The notes beneath the pieces are model-generated. The model was not told the DNA's origin, did no database searches, and saw only the letters and a program-made list of their open reading frames with translations. Position numbers and translations under genes: made by a program. From an uncultured Lachnospiraceae bacterium (GTDB taxonomy: Bacteria; Bacillota; Clostridia; Lachnospirales; Lachnospiraceae): 64,000 bases of DNA. The DNA lies in NCBI GenBank assembly GCA_934438085.1, contig CAKSBC010000011.1:8651-72650 (forward strand), in the 5' to 3' direction. Position 1 is the stretch's first letter, and each line of letters starts with the position of its first letter. Positions 36,751-44,494 of this stretch are shown in pieces.

Positions 36751-37266
36751 TTATTTTTTCTTAGGGCTTAATATCATAACAAGGCTTCTGCCCTCAGTCT
36801 TTGAAGGCTTATCTACCTGAGCTACATCTCCGAGAGACTCGCAAATGTCATCAAGAATGTATTTTGACTGTCCCATTCTTGAAAGCTCACGACCTCTGAA
36901 TCTAAGGCTGACCTTTACCTTGTTGCCCTTTTCAAGAAACTTTCTTGCGGCTGATACCTTTGTATTGAGATCATTAGTATCGATATTAGGTGTTAAACGA
37001 ACTTCCTTGACCTCAATGACATTCTGTTTCTTCTTCTGTTCCTTTTCCCTGCGGCGCTGTTCATAGCGGTACTTGGAAAAATCAATGATCTTAACTACCG
37101 GCGGTACAGCATTGGCGGCTATCTTTACAAGATCAAGTCCTGCCTCCTCAGCTAAGTGAAGTGCCTGCTCCGAGCTCATAAGTCCGAGCTGCTCTCCGTC
37201 CTCGCCGATCACTCTAACTTCCTTGTCACGGATCTGTTCATTTATCTGAACGTTTATATCGCTAAT
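36751..37266 (-). CDS. infC: Translation initiation factor IF-3 (ATT start)
   Basis: IF-3 binds the 30S subunit and checks start codons. The protein has the IF3 N-domain ([21 protein letters not shown]), the linker [11 protein letters not shown] and the C-domain [13 protein letters not shown], about 171 aa. No ATG, GTG or TTG in this frame is correctly placed behind the strong AGGAGG at 37275-37280. The ATT at 37264-37266 is nine bases away and gives the normal length. A non-canonical ATT start is known from infC of E. coli, where IF-3 controls its own level. An ATG farther up lies before the attenuator hairpin and cannot be the main start. Confidence 0.85.
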   Translation of the reverse strand: MSDINVQINEQIRDKEVRVIGEDGEQLGLMSSEQALHLAEEAGLDLVKIAANAVPPVVKIIDFSKYRYEQRRREKEQKKKQNVIEVKEVRLTPNIDTNDLNTKVSAARKFLEKGNKVKVSLRFRGRELSRMGQSKYILDDICESLGDVAQVDKPSKTEGRSLVMILSPKKK

Positions 37267-37285
37267 ATCAACACACCTCCTCAAC

Positions 37286-37440
37286 AAAAATATAAGCGGA
37301 TACTTTCTTAAAGGTATCCGCTCCGAAATCATCTTATTCGCACAAATAAAAATCTAAGTGCTGTAAGCTATTAACCTGCACAGTCTGCTGTACGAGGTGA
37401 GGCGGATTACCTACTTCATTTTATCAACCTGTTAATAATA
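37286..37440 (-). promoter_or_regulatory. infC leader with attenuator (L20-leader type)
   Basis: Between the promoter and infC the minus-strand leader has several pairing segments. It ends in a perfect hairpin GCGGATAC/GTATCCGC (37296-37321) followed by TTATATTTTT, an intrinsic terminator just before the infC ribosome binding site. Leaders of this type upstream of infC-rpmI-rplT in Firmicutes are controlled by L20. The hairpin is seen directly; the L20 control is from family knowledge. Confidence 0.7.
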
Positions 37441-37463
37441 CCCGACAATGCAGAGTTTGTCAA
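37435..37463 (-). promoter_or_regulatory. Promoter of infC-rpmI-rplT
   Basis: Minus-strand TTGACA (37458-37463) and TATTAT (37435-37440) have a 17-base spacer, upstream of the attenuator leader. Confidence 0.8.
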
Positions 37464-37490
37464 TGGATATTTTTGTATTTAACAAAGTTT

Positions 37491-37522
37491 CGGGCGGAAT
37501 GCCGTATAGACACATCCGCCCG
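37491..37522 (-). terminator. Terminator of ackA
   Basis: An 8-bp stem CGGGCGGA/TCCGCCCG closes on a 16-base loop and lies 16 bases past the ackA stop. It separates ackA from the infC promoter. Confidence 0.65.
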
Positions 37523-37537
37523 TATTTTCAAAATAAA

Positions 37538-38749
37538 TTACTTCTTCATCTCCTCGATGATCTTTACTGTATCAAGAGCGATCTTGAGCTCCTCGTTTGT
37601 AGGAAGAAGGTAAACCTTAACCTTTGAGTCATCAGCAGAGATAAGTGTCTCCTTACCTCTTACGTCATTTCTCTTATCGTCGATCTTAACGCCAAGGTAT
37701 CCGAGATACTGGTCGCAGATTTCCTTACGAGTAAGCTTATCGTTCTCTCCAAGACCTGCTGTGAAGCAGATGCAGTCAACACCGTTCATAGCTGCTGCAT
37801 AAGCACCGATGTACTTAGCAACTCTGTAACGATATGCCTCCAGAGCAATCTCAGCCTTCTTGTTGCCGTTATCAGCTGCGTTCTGAACATCTCTGAAGTC
37901 TGATGAAACGCCGCCTGAAAGTCCGAGTACACCTGACTTCTTGTTGAGTACGCCAAGGATTCCGTCGATGTCAAGGTCAAGCTTGTGGCAGAGGTACTGC
38001 ATAACACCAGGATCAACGTCTCCTGAACGTGTTCCCATGATAAGTCCCTCAAGCGGAGTAAGACCCATTGAAGAATCTACGCACTTTCCGCCGATAGAAG
38101 CTGAGATTGAAGCTCCGTTTCCAAGGTGGCAAACGATAACCTTTGCCTTCTCAGGATCAAGACCTGCGATCTCGATAGCTCTGTGTGAAACGAAGTCATG
38201 TGAAGCACCGTGGAAGCCGTAACGACGAACCTCGTACTGCTCATAGTACTCCTCAGGAATACCGTACATATAAGCCTTTGGCTCCATTCCCATACCGAAT
38301 GCTGTATCGAATGTACCGCAGTTTGGCTTACCAGGCATAGCAGCCTCGCATGCCTTGATACCGATGATATTTGCAGGGTTGTGTAGTGGTGCAAGGTCTG
38401 TGCATCTTACAAGAGCTTCCTTAACTTCTTCTGTGATGAGTACTGACTTAGCAAACTTCTGTCCGCCGTGTACGACTCTGTGTCCGATAGCATCGATCTC
38501 GTCTGTTGACTTGATTACGCCGTGTGCAGGATCTGTGATAGCCTTGATAACAAGCTCTACAGCTACCTGATGATCCTTCATAGGTGTCTCTATAACATAA
38601 TCATCCTTACCAGGAACCTTGTGTGTAAGTACTGAACCGTCGATACCGATACGCTCTACAAGACCCTTGCAGAGAACGTCCTGTGTATCCATATCAAAGA
38701 TCTGATACTTGAGGGATGAGCTTCCGCAGTTGATAACTAAAACTTTCAT
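37538..38749 (-). CDS. ackA: Acetate kinase
   Basis: A protein of 403 aa that makes acetate and ATP from acetyl phosphate. ASKHA-fold motifs include LVINCGSSSLKYQIF at the N-terminus, HRVVHGG, and CHLGNGASISA with the nucleotide site, and GLGENDK near the C-terminus. ATG 38749 follows AAGGAG; a GTG two codons upstream is less likely. It lies 32 bases downstream of a PduL-type phosphotransacylase gene, which would supply the acyl phosphate. Confidence 0.96.
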   Translation of the reverse strand: MKVLVINCGSSSLKYQIFDMDTQDVLCKGLVERIGIDGSVLTHKVPGKDDYVIETPMKDHQVAVELVIKAITDPAHGVIKSTDEIDAIGHRVVHGGQKFAKSVLITEEVKEALVRCTDLAPLHNPANIIGIKACEAAMPGKPNCGTFDTAFGMGMEPKAYMYGIPEEYYEQYEVRRYGFHGASHDFVSHRAIEIAGLDPEKAKVIVCHLGNGASISASIGGKCVDSSMGLTPLEGLIMGTRSGDVDPGVMQYLCHKLDLDIDGILGVLNKKSGVLGLSGGVSSDFRDVQNAADNGNKKAEIALEAYRYRVAKYIGAYAAAMNGVDCICFTAGLGENDKLTRKEICDQYLGYLGVKIDDKRNDVRGKETLISADDSKVKVYLLPTNEELKIALDTVKIIEEMKK

Positions 38750-38781
38750 GTTCACTCCTTAAAATGTCGATTTATTGTTAA

Positions 38782-39357
38782 TTACTTTACGATAACACCC
38801 ATCTGAGGTGATGCACATGATGCTGCGTTAGCCTCATCTGTATCGATATGCATAGCAAGAGCATACTTATCTGAAACACGTACTACAGTATCGCCGAAGA
38901 TAAGGTTTCTGCCGTTATCATTCTTAATAAGAACTTCTACGATCTGGCCGTTCTCAACGCCGAACTCAGCAGCATCTGCAGGAGTCATATGAATATGTCT
39001 CTTAGCAACGATAACGCCTTCCTTAAGCTCAACCTCACCTGCAGGTCCTACAAGCTTACATGAACCTGAACCGGCGATGTCACCTGACTCACGTACAGGA
39101 GCTGCGATTCCGAGTGAACGAGCATCTGTAGCTGAGATCTCAACCTGGTTAGCGCTTCTGCATGGTCCGAGGATAGACATCTTTGTCTCGCCCTTTGAAC
39201 CAACAACAGTGATCTTCTCACCTGAAGCAAACTGTCCAGGCTGTGAAAGATTCTTCTTAACTGTAAGCTGATATCCTGCTCCGAAAAGAACCTCAAGTGT
39301 CTCCTGAGTAACATGTGCGTGACGAGCACTTGTCTCAACGATAAATTCCTTTGCCAT
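38782..39357 (-). CDS. pduL: PduL-type phosphate acyltransferase
   Basis: A protein of 191 aa that interconverts acyl-CoA and acyl phosphate. The two PduL repeats carry the zinc histidines: ETSARHAHVT near the start and KRHIHMTPADAAEFG in the middle. It begins right at the catalytic fold, without the 20-25 residue encapsulation peptide of microcompartment PduL, and no shell genes are near. Beside ackA it probably replaces Pta for acetate formation in the cytoplasm. ATG 39357 follows GGAGG. Confidence 0.9.
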   Translation of the reverse strand: MAKEFIVETSARHAHVTQETLEVLFGAGYQLTVKKNLSQPGQFASGEKITVVGSKGETKMSILGPCRSANQVEISATDARSLGIAAPVRESGDIAGSGSCKLVGPAGEVELKEGVIVAKRHIHMTPADAAEFGVENGQIVEVLIKNDNGRNLIFGDTVVRVSDKYALAMHIDTDEANAASCASPQMGVIVK

Positions 39358-39421
39358 CGTAATAACCTCCATGGTTTATATAAAAAATAATATACATTGC
39401 TATCGGCTTGATATAAGCAGA

Positions 39422-39754
39422 TCAGAACTTCTCAAATCTGACTACATCAGTAACAAATATTGTAGCTCCGCCGACCTCGATCTGCGTAGGCATGGTAGCA
39501 TAATTAACCATGCTCGCACCGGAAATGAAAGGCATATCGACCTTTATCTTCTGTCTTTCACCGCATTCACTCTTAATGATCTCGATAGCCTTATCGACTT
39601 TATCGTCTTCGGTACCTATCATAAGTGTAACATTGCCCTTACGCAGGAATCCTCCGGTCGTGTTGAGCTTTGTAATGCTGTAACCGTTTTTGCTGAGTGC
39701 AGAGGTCACATCGTCTTCGTTGTCGTTTCTGACTATTGCATAAATTAATTTCAT
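39422..39754 (-). CDS. darA: PII-like cyclic-di-AMP receptor
   Basis: A protein of 110 aa with the PII-like fold of DarA/PstA. It has MKLIYAIVRNDNEDDVTSAL, TKLNTTGGFLRKGN and GGATIFVTDVVRFE, where T- and B-loop residues bind c-di-AMP. It would report the second messenger linked to wall and potassium balance. ATG 39754 follows GGAGG; 18 upstream codons lack support. It diverges from tmcAL. Confidence 0.9.
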   Translation of the reverse strand: MKLIYAIVRNDNEDDVTSALSKNGYSITKLNTTGGFLRKGNVTLMIGTEDDKVDKAIEIIKSECGERQKIKVDMPFISGASMVNYATMPTQIEVGGATIFVTDVVRFEKF

Positions 39755-39906
39755 GGTGTCCTCCATTCCTTTCTCAATTACATCATAAGCCACGTAATAT
39801 AATAACACACTAAACTTATGTATTCTACTTTTTTAACCTATTTGTTTCCAAAATTACACAAAAAATGTATACTTATGTGTATATTTTTTTATCGGAGTCT
39901 CTAACC

Positions 39907-41214
39907 ATGAAAACTGCTGCAGTTATATGTGAATACAACCCGTTTCATAACGGACACCGCTATCAGCTTGAATATATTAAAGAAAAGCTCGGTGCCGACT
40001 TTGTCGTATCCATAATGAGCGGCAATTTTGTTCAGCGCGGTGAGCCTGCACTGATAGATAAATATGCACGCACCCGCACCGCACTTAATAACGGAGCAGA
40101 TCTTGTGCTCGAAATACCAACAGTATTTGCTGCCTCATCTGCTGCCGAATTTGCTGCTGCCGGCGTAGGAATAGTCGTTAAAAGCGGCATCATTGACATG
40201 CTATGCTTCGGAACTGAGGGAAGCACAGAGCTTGAAGATCTCAGGCAGTATGCCGGGCTCATATACTCCGATAATAATTCAGATCATCGCTTCGCTGCGC
40301 ATTCCTTATCCTCAGAAGCCTCCGATAAGGCCTCAGACTTTGATGCACTTATTCAAAAATTTCTTAAGTCAGGAGAGACCTACCCTAAAGCTGTAAGTCT
40401 TGCCGCAGAAAGCCTTTACGGCATTGAAAAGGCTTCGAAGCTTTCACTTCCTAATAATATTTTAGCTGCGGCATATATTAATGCGCTTTCACACCCGGAG
40501 ATATTCTTTCCTTACGGAGAAGTTCCTGCAAATGCAGCCGACATAAAGCCTTTTGCGATAGAACGAAAGGGCTCAGGCTATGCAGATCCTTCTCTTAGCG
40601 ATGGCTTTGCTTCGGCATCGGCTCTTCGCTCTTTTATATTTAACGAAGCTGTGGAAATCGACCGTATATCAGAGCTTTCTGCTTATGTTCCGCTTGATAT
40701 GCTTGAAGCCTTAAAAAAAGCTGCCGTTGAAAACAGAATGATTTCTGACAATGATCTTAGCCTGCTACTTTCAGCACGACTTCTTGATGCTTCCGCCAAA
40801 GGAGTCGATCTTAGCACCTACCTTGATGTCAGCCGTGAAATTGCCGACAGACTTAATAATAACACAGATCGTATAATGAGCTTTGATGAAAGAACTGCTT
40901 TCACAAAGACAAGACAGTATACCTACAGCCGCATATCCAGAGCGCTCCTTCATATCACTCTCGGCATCACTGATAAAGAGTTTAATGAAAGAAAGGCTCA
41001 TGGCTATATAAACTATTTAAGAATACTCGGCTTCAGACAGGATGCCGCCGGAAAGGGACTGTTAAAGGAGCTTAAAACAAAAGCTTTAGTTCCGGTAGTT
41101 ACAAAGCCTGCCGATCATAAGGAGCTTATATCCCGCGATATTTATTTCGATCAGCTTTACTGGTCCTTAAAATCACAAAAGGGCGAATATGAACGCCCTC
41201 CTGTAATCGTCTGA
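39907..41214 (+). CDS. tmcAL: tRNA(Met) cytidine acetate ligase
   Basis: A protein of 435 aa. It has the HIGH-type nucleotidyltransferase motif EYNPFHNGHRYQL, then SGNFVQRGEPALIDKYART and the RKGSGYADPSL segment. TmcAL uses acetate and ATP to make N4-acetylcytidine at the wobble position of elongator tRNA-Met. ATG 39907 follows CGGAG; codons upstream are not supported. A plus-strand gene among minus-strand neighbours. Confidence 0.92.
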   Translation: MKTAAVICEYNPFHNGHRYQLEYIKEKLGADFVVSIMSGNFVQRGEPALIDKYARTRTALNNGADLVLEIPTVFAASSAAEFAAAGVGIVVKSGIIDMLCFGTEGSTELEDLRQYAGLIYSDNNSDHRFAAHSLSSEASDKASDFDALIQKFLKSGETYPKAVSLAAESLYGIEKASKLSLPNNILAAAYINALSHPEIFFPYGEVPANAADIKPFAIERKGSGYADPSLSDGFASASALRSFIFNEAVEIDRISELSAYVPLDMLEALKKAAVENRMISDNDLSLLLSARLLDASAKGVDLSTYLDVSREIADRLNNNTDRIMSFDERTAFTKTRQYTYSRISRALLHITLGITDKEFNERKAHGYINYLRILGFRQDAAGKGLLKELKTKALVPVVTKPADHKELISRDIYFDQLYWSLKSQKGEYERPPVIV

Positions 41215-41228
41215 TAATTCAGACCTTA

Positions 41229-42455
41229 TTAAAATTCAACCTTCTTGCCGTGCTTTAAGTTCTCATAAAACTCTGCGGTAGCAGTAAAAAGAACGTCTGT
41301 GTTTGAGTTTATTGCAGTCTCTACAGAGTCCTGAATAACTCCGATGATAAAGCCTACGGCAACTGCCTGCATAGCGATGTCATTTCCGATTCCGAAAAGT
41401 GAGCAGGCCATAGGAATAAGCATAAGTGATCCGCCTGCAACTCCTGAAGCCCCGCATGCACCTAAAGCTGAAAGCACACTTAAGAATATCGCTGTAGGAA
41501 TATCTACATGAATTCCGAGAGTATGTGCACACGCCATAGCCATTACGGTTATAGTGACTGCGGCACCTCCCATGTTTATGGTAGCGCCAAGCGGAATCGA
41601 TACTGAATAGAAATCACGATCAAGTCCAAGATTCTCACAAAGTGTCATGTTTACCGGAATATTTGCAGCTGAGCTTCTTGTAAAGAATGCTGTAATACCG
41701 CTTTCCTTAATGCATCTGAATACGAGCGGATAAGGATTTCTCTTTAAGAAAACTCCCACTATAAGCGGATAGAATATAAGCTGAACTATAGCCATGCTGC
41801 TGAGAAGCACAACAAGGAGCTTTCCGTAGGTCGTAAAAATTCCGAGACCGCTTTCTGAAACTGCGCTGTATACAAGTCCGCATACACCGAACGGAGCCAT
41901 CTGAATTATCCATCTTACTGTAATAGAAACCATCTCGGCAAGATCAGCTATAACAGCACTGGTCTTATCTGTCTTAATGCTGTTAAGAGCCATTCCTCCC
42001 AATACTGCCCAGAAAAGAATACCGATGTAGTTAGCATCTACAAGCGCTGAAACAGGGTTTGTTACCATGTTTTTGATAAGATTCATAAGCACTTCGCCTA
42101 TACCGCTCGGTGCCGCTGTTTCTCCGGTGCCGACTACAAGATCCATATTGACAGGCATTATAAAGCTTGCAAGCACCGCTACTACAGATGCTAAAAGTGT
42201 ACCTAAAAGATACAGGATAATGACCGTCCTGAAGCGGCTTCCAATACCGCCGTTCGCATTTGCCAGTGAGCTGAGCACTAACAGGAAAACGAGCACAGGT
42301 GCAACTCCCTTAAGTGCACCAACGAAAACGCTTCCCAATACGGCAATGCCTCCGGCCTGCGGAACAGCTATACCTATTAAAGCACCGATAGCAAGACCAA
42401 CCAATATTCTTAAAATAAGGCTGATCTCTGTCCATTTTTTAAAAATTTGTTTCAT
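41229..42455 (-). CDS. sstT: Serine/threonine:sodium symporter
   Basis: A dicarboxylate/amino acid:cation symporter family protein of 408 aa, with two hairpin loops and patterns FFTRSSAANIPVNM and LGATINMGGAAVTI that match SstT, a Na+-coupled serine and threonine uptake carrier. ATG 42455 follows AAAGG; a GTG six codons earlier is possible. It is convergent with tmcAL. Confidence 0.9.
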   Translation of the reverse strand: MKQIFKKWTEISLILRILVGLAIGALIGIAVPQAGGIAVLGSVFVGALKGVAPVLVFLLVLSSLANANGGIGSRFRTVIILYLLGTLLASVVAVLASFIMPVNMDLVVGTGETAAPSGIGEVLMNLIKNMVTNPVSALVDANYIGILFWAVLGGMALNSIKTDKTSAVIADLAEMVSITVRWIIQMAPFGVCGLVYSAVSESGLGIFTTYGKLLVVLLSSMAIVQLIFYPLIVGVFLKRNPYPLVFRCIKESGITAFFTRSSAANIPVNMTLCENLGLDRDFYSVSIPLGATINMGGAAVTITVMAMACAHTLGIHVDIPTAIFLSVLSALGACGASGVAGGSLMLIPMACSLFGIGNDIAMQAVAVGFIIGVIQDSVETAINSNTDVLFTATAEFYENLKHGKKVEF

Positions 42456-42513
42456 CACTTTATTACCTTTCACCCCTGAAATTTAAACGATTATGCCCCC
42501 TAAGACAAAATAA

Positions 42514-42555
42514 GACCAAATCTGTCGTTTTGTTGTATATGCGACAGATTCGGTC
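42514..42555 (-). terminator. Long hairpin after the yycJ-like gene
   Basis: A 14-bp stem GACCGAATCTGTCG/CGACAGATTTGGTC (one G-U pair) on the minus strand has a 14-base loop and is followed by TTATTTTGTCTT. It ends the polA-coaE-yycJ run, though it also lies in the leader of sstT and could be an attenuator. Confidence 0.7.
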
Positions 42556-42616
42556 TCGAACAATCGTTTTTCACGATATATATTATTACATTTTTTGAAG
42601 TTTGAAAATACTTTTT

Positions 42617-43447
42617 TCAGATTATCACTAAATTAGATACACTGTCCTGCGGAGCTACGCTTAAAGTCAGCATTTTAACAGCTTCTGCACCGCAAGCACT
42701 TACAAGCTCATCCCTTACTGTGCCGAGCGCTTTTTCAGGCGTATTGTTTTCATGGCTTAAGTGTCCCAGAATAACATTTTTAAGCTTCAGTGTTATTATT
42801 TCTGAAAGCAGCTGACCCGAGGCATTGTTGCTCAAATGTCCGTCAGATGACATTATCCTTCGTTTGAGCATCGCAGGATACGGTCCGTTTGCAAGCATAG
42901 CTCTGTCATGATTAGCCTCAAGTATCGCTGCATCAAGGAGCTTCATGTGGTCGGCTATCATATCATCAAAATGTCCGCAGTCAGTGAGCACGGCTGCCTC
43001 TTTATGCTCCATCTGTCCGGCATTTTCCTGAAATGCCTCAAATCTGTAGGCACACGGCTCAGCAACATCGTGATATATTCGAAAAGGCAGAATATCAATG
43101 TCCCCTATCGAAAAATATCTGTCCAATACGACCTCTTCCATAAGTCTGCGGCCGGCATAATTAAAGTACTCATCTCCGCTCGCATCAGCAAGTGCCTTAA
43201 GTGTTCCGCCTGTAGCATATACCGGAATGTCATAAGCCTGCATCAGACGCTTAACTCCCTTTATATGGTCAGAATGCTCATGTGTTATAAGTAAAGCATC
43301 TATATCATCAAGCGTATAACCCACTGTTTTCAAAAGTTCGTTTGCTTTTCTTCCCGACACTCCGCAGTCGACCAAAAGCTTTGTATTTTCGGTGCAGACA
43401 AGCGCAGCATTGCCCTTGCTGCCGCTCGAAAGACTCACAAGTTTCAT
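42617..43447 (-). CDS. Metallo-beta-lactamase fold hydrolase (YycJ/WalJ-like)
   Basis: A protein of 276 aa with LVSLSSGSKGNAALVCTENTKLLVDCGVSGRK and the metal motif THEHSDH, then GHLSHENN. It matches YycJ/WalJ, a nuclease-like MBL protein linked to DNA metabolism in Firmicutes. The WalKR genes are not here. It overlaps the coaE stop by four bases. Confidence 0.88.
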   Translation of the reverse strand: MKLVSLSSGSKGNAALVCTENTKLLVDCGVSGRKANELLKTVGYTLDDIDALLITHEHSDHIKGVKRLMQAYDIPVYATGGTLKALADASGDEYFNYAGRRLMEEVVLDRYFSIGDIDILPFRIYHDVAEPCAYRFEAFQENAGQMEHKEAAVLTDCGHFDDMIADHMKLLDAAILEANHDRAMLANGPYPAMLKRRIMSSDGHLSNNASGQLLSEIITLKLKNVILGHLSHENNTPEKALGTVRDELVSACGAEAVKMLTLSVAPQDSVSNLVII

Positions 43448-44139
43448 TTAAGAAGTTCCTCTATCTGCCCGGCGGTTTCCTCCTCCGAGCCCGAATTATT
43501 TATTACATGATCAGCCAGCTTTTTGAATTCATCGGCAGATCTCTGACTTTTAATAATACTGATGCACTTTTCCTTTGAATATCCGCGGCTTTTCATAAGA
43601 CGCTCTATGCGTGTTTCATCGTCCGCATAAATATACCAGGTCTTATCACAGATATCCTCAAAATCAGCATCAGGAAGAGCCGATTCCACAGCGGCAAATG
43701 CCCTTCCTTCGCCGACCTCATTTTCATGCGCTCTTATGCGTTCCCTGACATAGCTCCAGACTGCAGGATGAACTATGGCATTGACCTTTTTTAAGGCTTC
43801 ATTATCTGAATAAATAAGCTGTGCAAACTTTGCCTTATCTATCGGTCTATGCTCTAAGTCTCTTTCAGCCTTTTCTTTCGCTCTATTCTGAGATTCCGGA
43901 GCAAGTCCATTCTTAAGGCTATTATTAGTGTTTCCTTCTGATTGAGCCTTGCCGTCATCATCCTCAAGTATTGCCGTTCCGAATACTTCGATCAGCTTTT
44001 TATAAACAGACTCTCCGGGCCTTTCAAGCTCCTTTGCTATATCATCCGTCTTAAGTATCAGAAAACCGTATTTATTATTTAATATATCGGTGACAGTACT
44101 CTTTCCGCTTCCTACACCGCCTATAAGCCCCAATACCAT
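43444..44139 (-). CDS. coaE: Dephospho-CoA kinase
   Basis: The last step of CoA synthesis. The P-loop is GLIGGVGSGKST and the lid/CoA part has ESALPDADFEDICD and RIERLMKSRGY. There is an unusual hydrophilic insertion of about 30 residues (near 60-95) after AILEDDDGKA. Length 231 aa against about 200. ATG 44139 is one base from the upstream stop, so it is coupled. Confidence 0.92.
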   Translation of the reverse strand: MVLGLIGGVGSGKSTVTDILNNKYGFLILKTDDIAKELERPGESVYKKLIEVFGTAILEDDDGKAQSEGNTNNSLKNGLAPESQNRAKEKAERDLEHRPIDKAKFAQLIYSDNEALKKVNAIVHPAVWSYVRERIRAHENEVGEGRAFAAVESALPDADFEDICDKTWYIYADDETRIERLMKSRGYSKEKCISIIKSQRSADEFKKLADHVINNSGSEEETAGQIEELLK

Positions 44140-44140
44140 T

Positions 44141-44494
44141 TTACGCACCTGTACTTTCTGATCGTAACAGCTCTTCATTGAGATAATCGATTGCGGCATC
44201 TATGCCGGCATCATTAAAATCAAAATCCCTGATCCTTATCTCTTCCTCAGGAGTATTATCAAAGGCAAACGGCCCGTTCCATACATAACAGCGAAGCACT
44301 GTTTTTTTCTCCGGCTGTTCCTCACCTTCTCCGGAGGCATTCTTATCCGTTTCTGCCTCAATCTCAGTTTTAGCCATTTTATATCTGAGCTTTCTCTTTG
44401 AACCCGTATAAGATGTCTTCTTCAAAAATGACAGCGGCAGGACATCGTGTCTTGTGATCTCCTTTGTTATCATTTCCGGTTTAATGACACTCAT
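44141..44494 (-). CDS. Hypothetical protein between polA and coaE
   Basis: A protein of 117 aa. It is hydrophilic, with a basic patch KKTSYTGSKRKLRYKM, an acidic Lys/Glu stretch, and an ordered C-terminal part VLRCYVWNGPFAFDNTPEEE. I do not recognise a family. ATG 44494 overlaps the polA stop by 14 bases and has GGAGG in front, so it is real and coupled to polA and coaE. Confidence 0.65.
   Translation of the reverse strand: MSVIKPEMITKEITRHDVLPLSFLKKTSYTGSKRKLRYKMAKTEIEAETDKNASGEGEEQPEKKTVLRCYVWNGPFAFDNTPEEEIRIRDFDFNDAGIDAAIDYLNEELLRSESTGA

Noticed and set aside
37264..37332. infC start at the upstream ATG (37332)
   Set aside because: That start precedes the attenuator hairpin and the Shine-Dalgarno sequence, so translation from it is not supported.
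38782..39357. Part of a bacterial microcompartment
   Set aside because: No shell-protein genes in the window and no encapsulation peptide on PduL.
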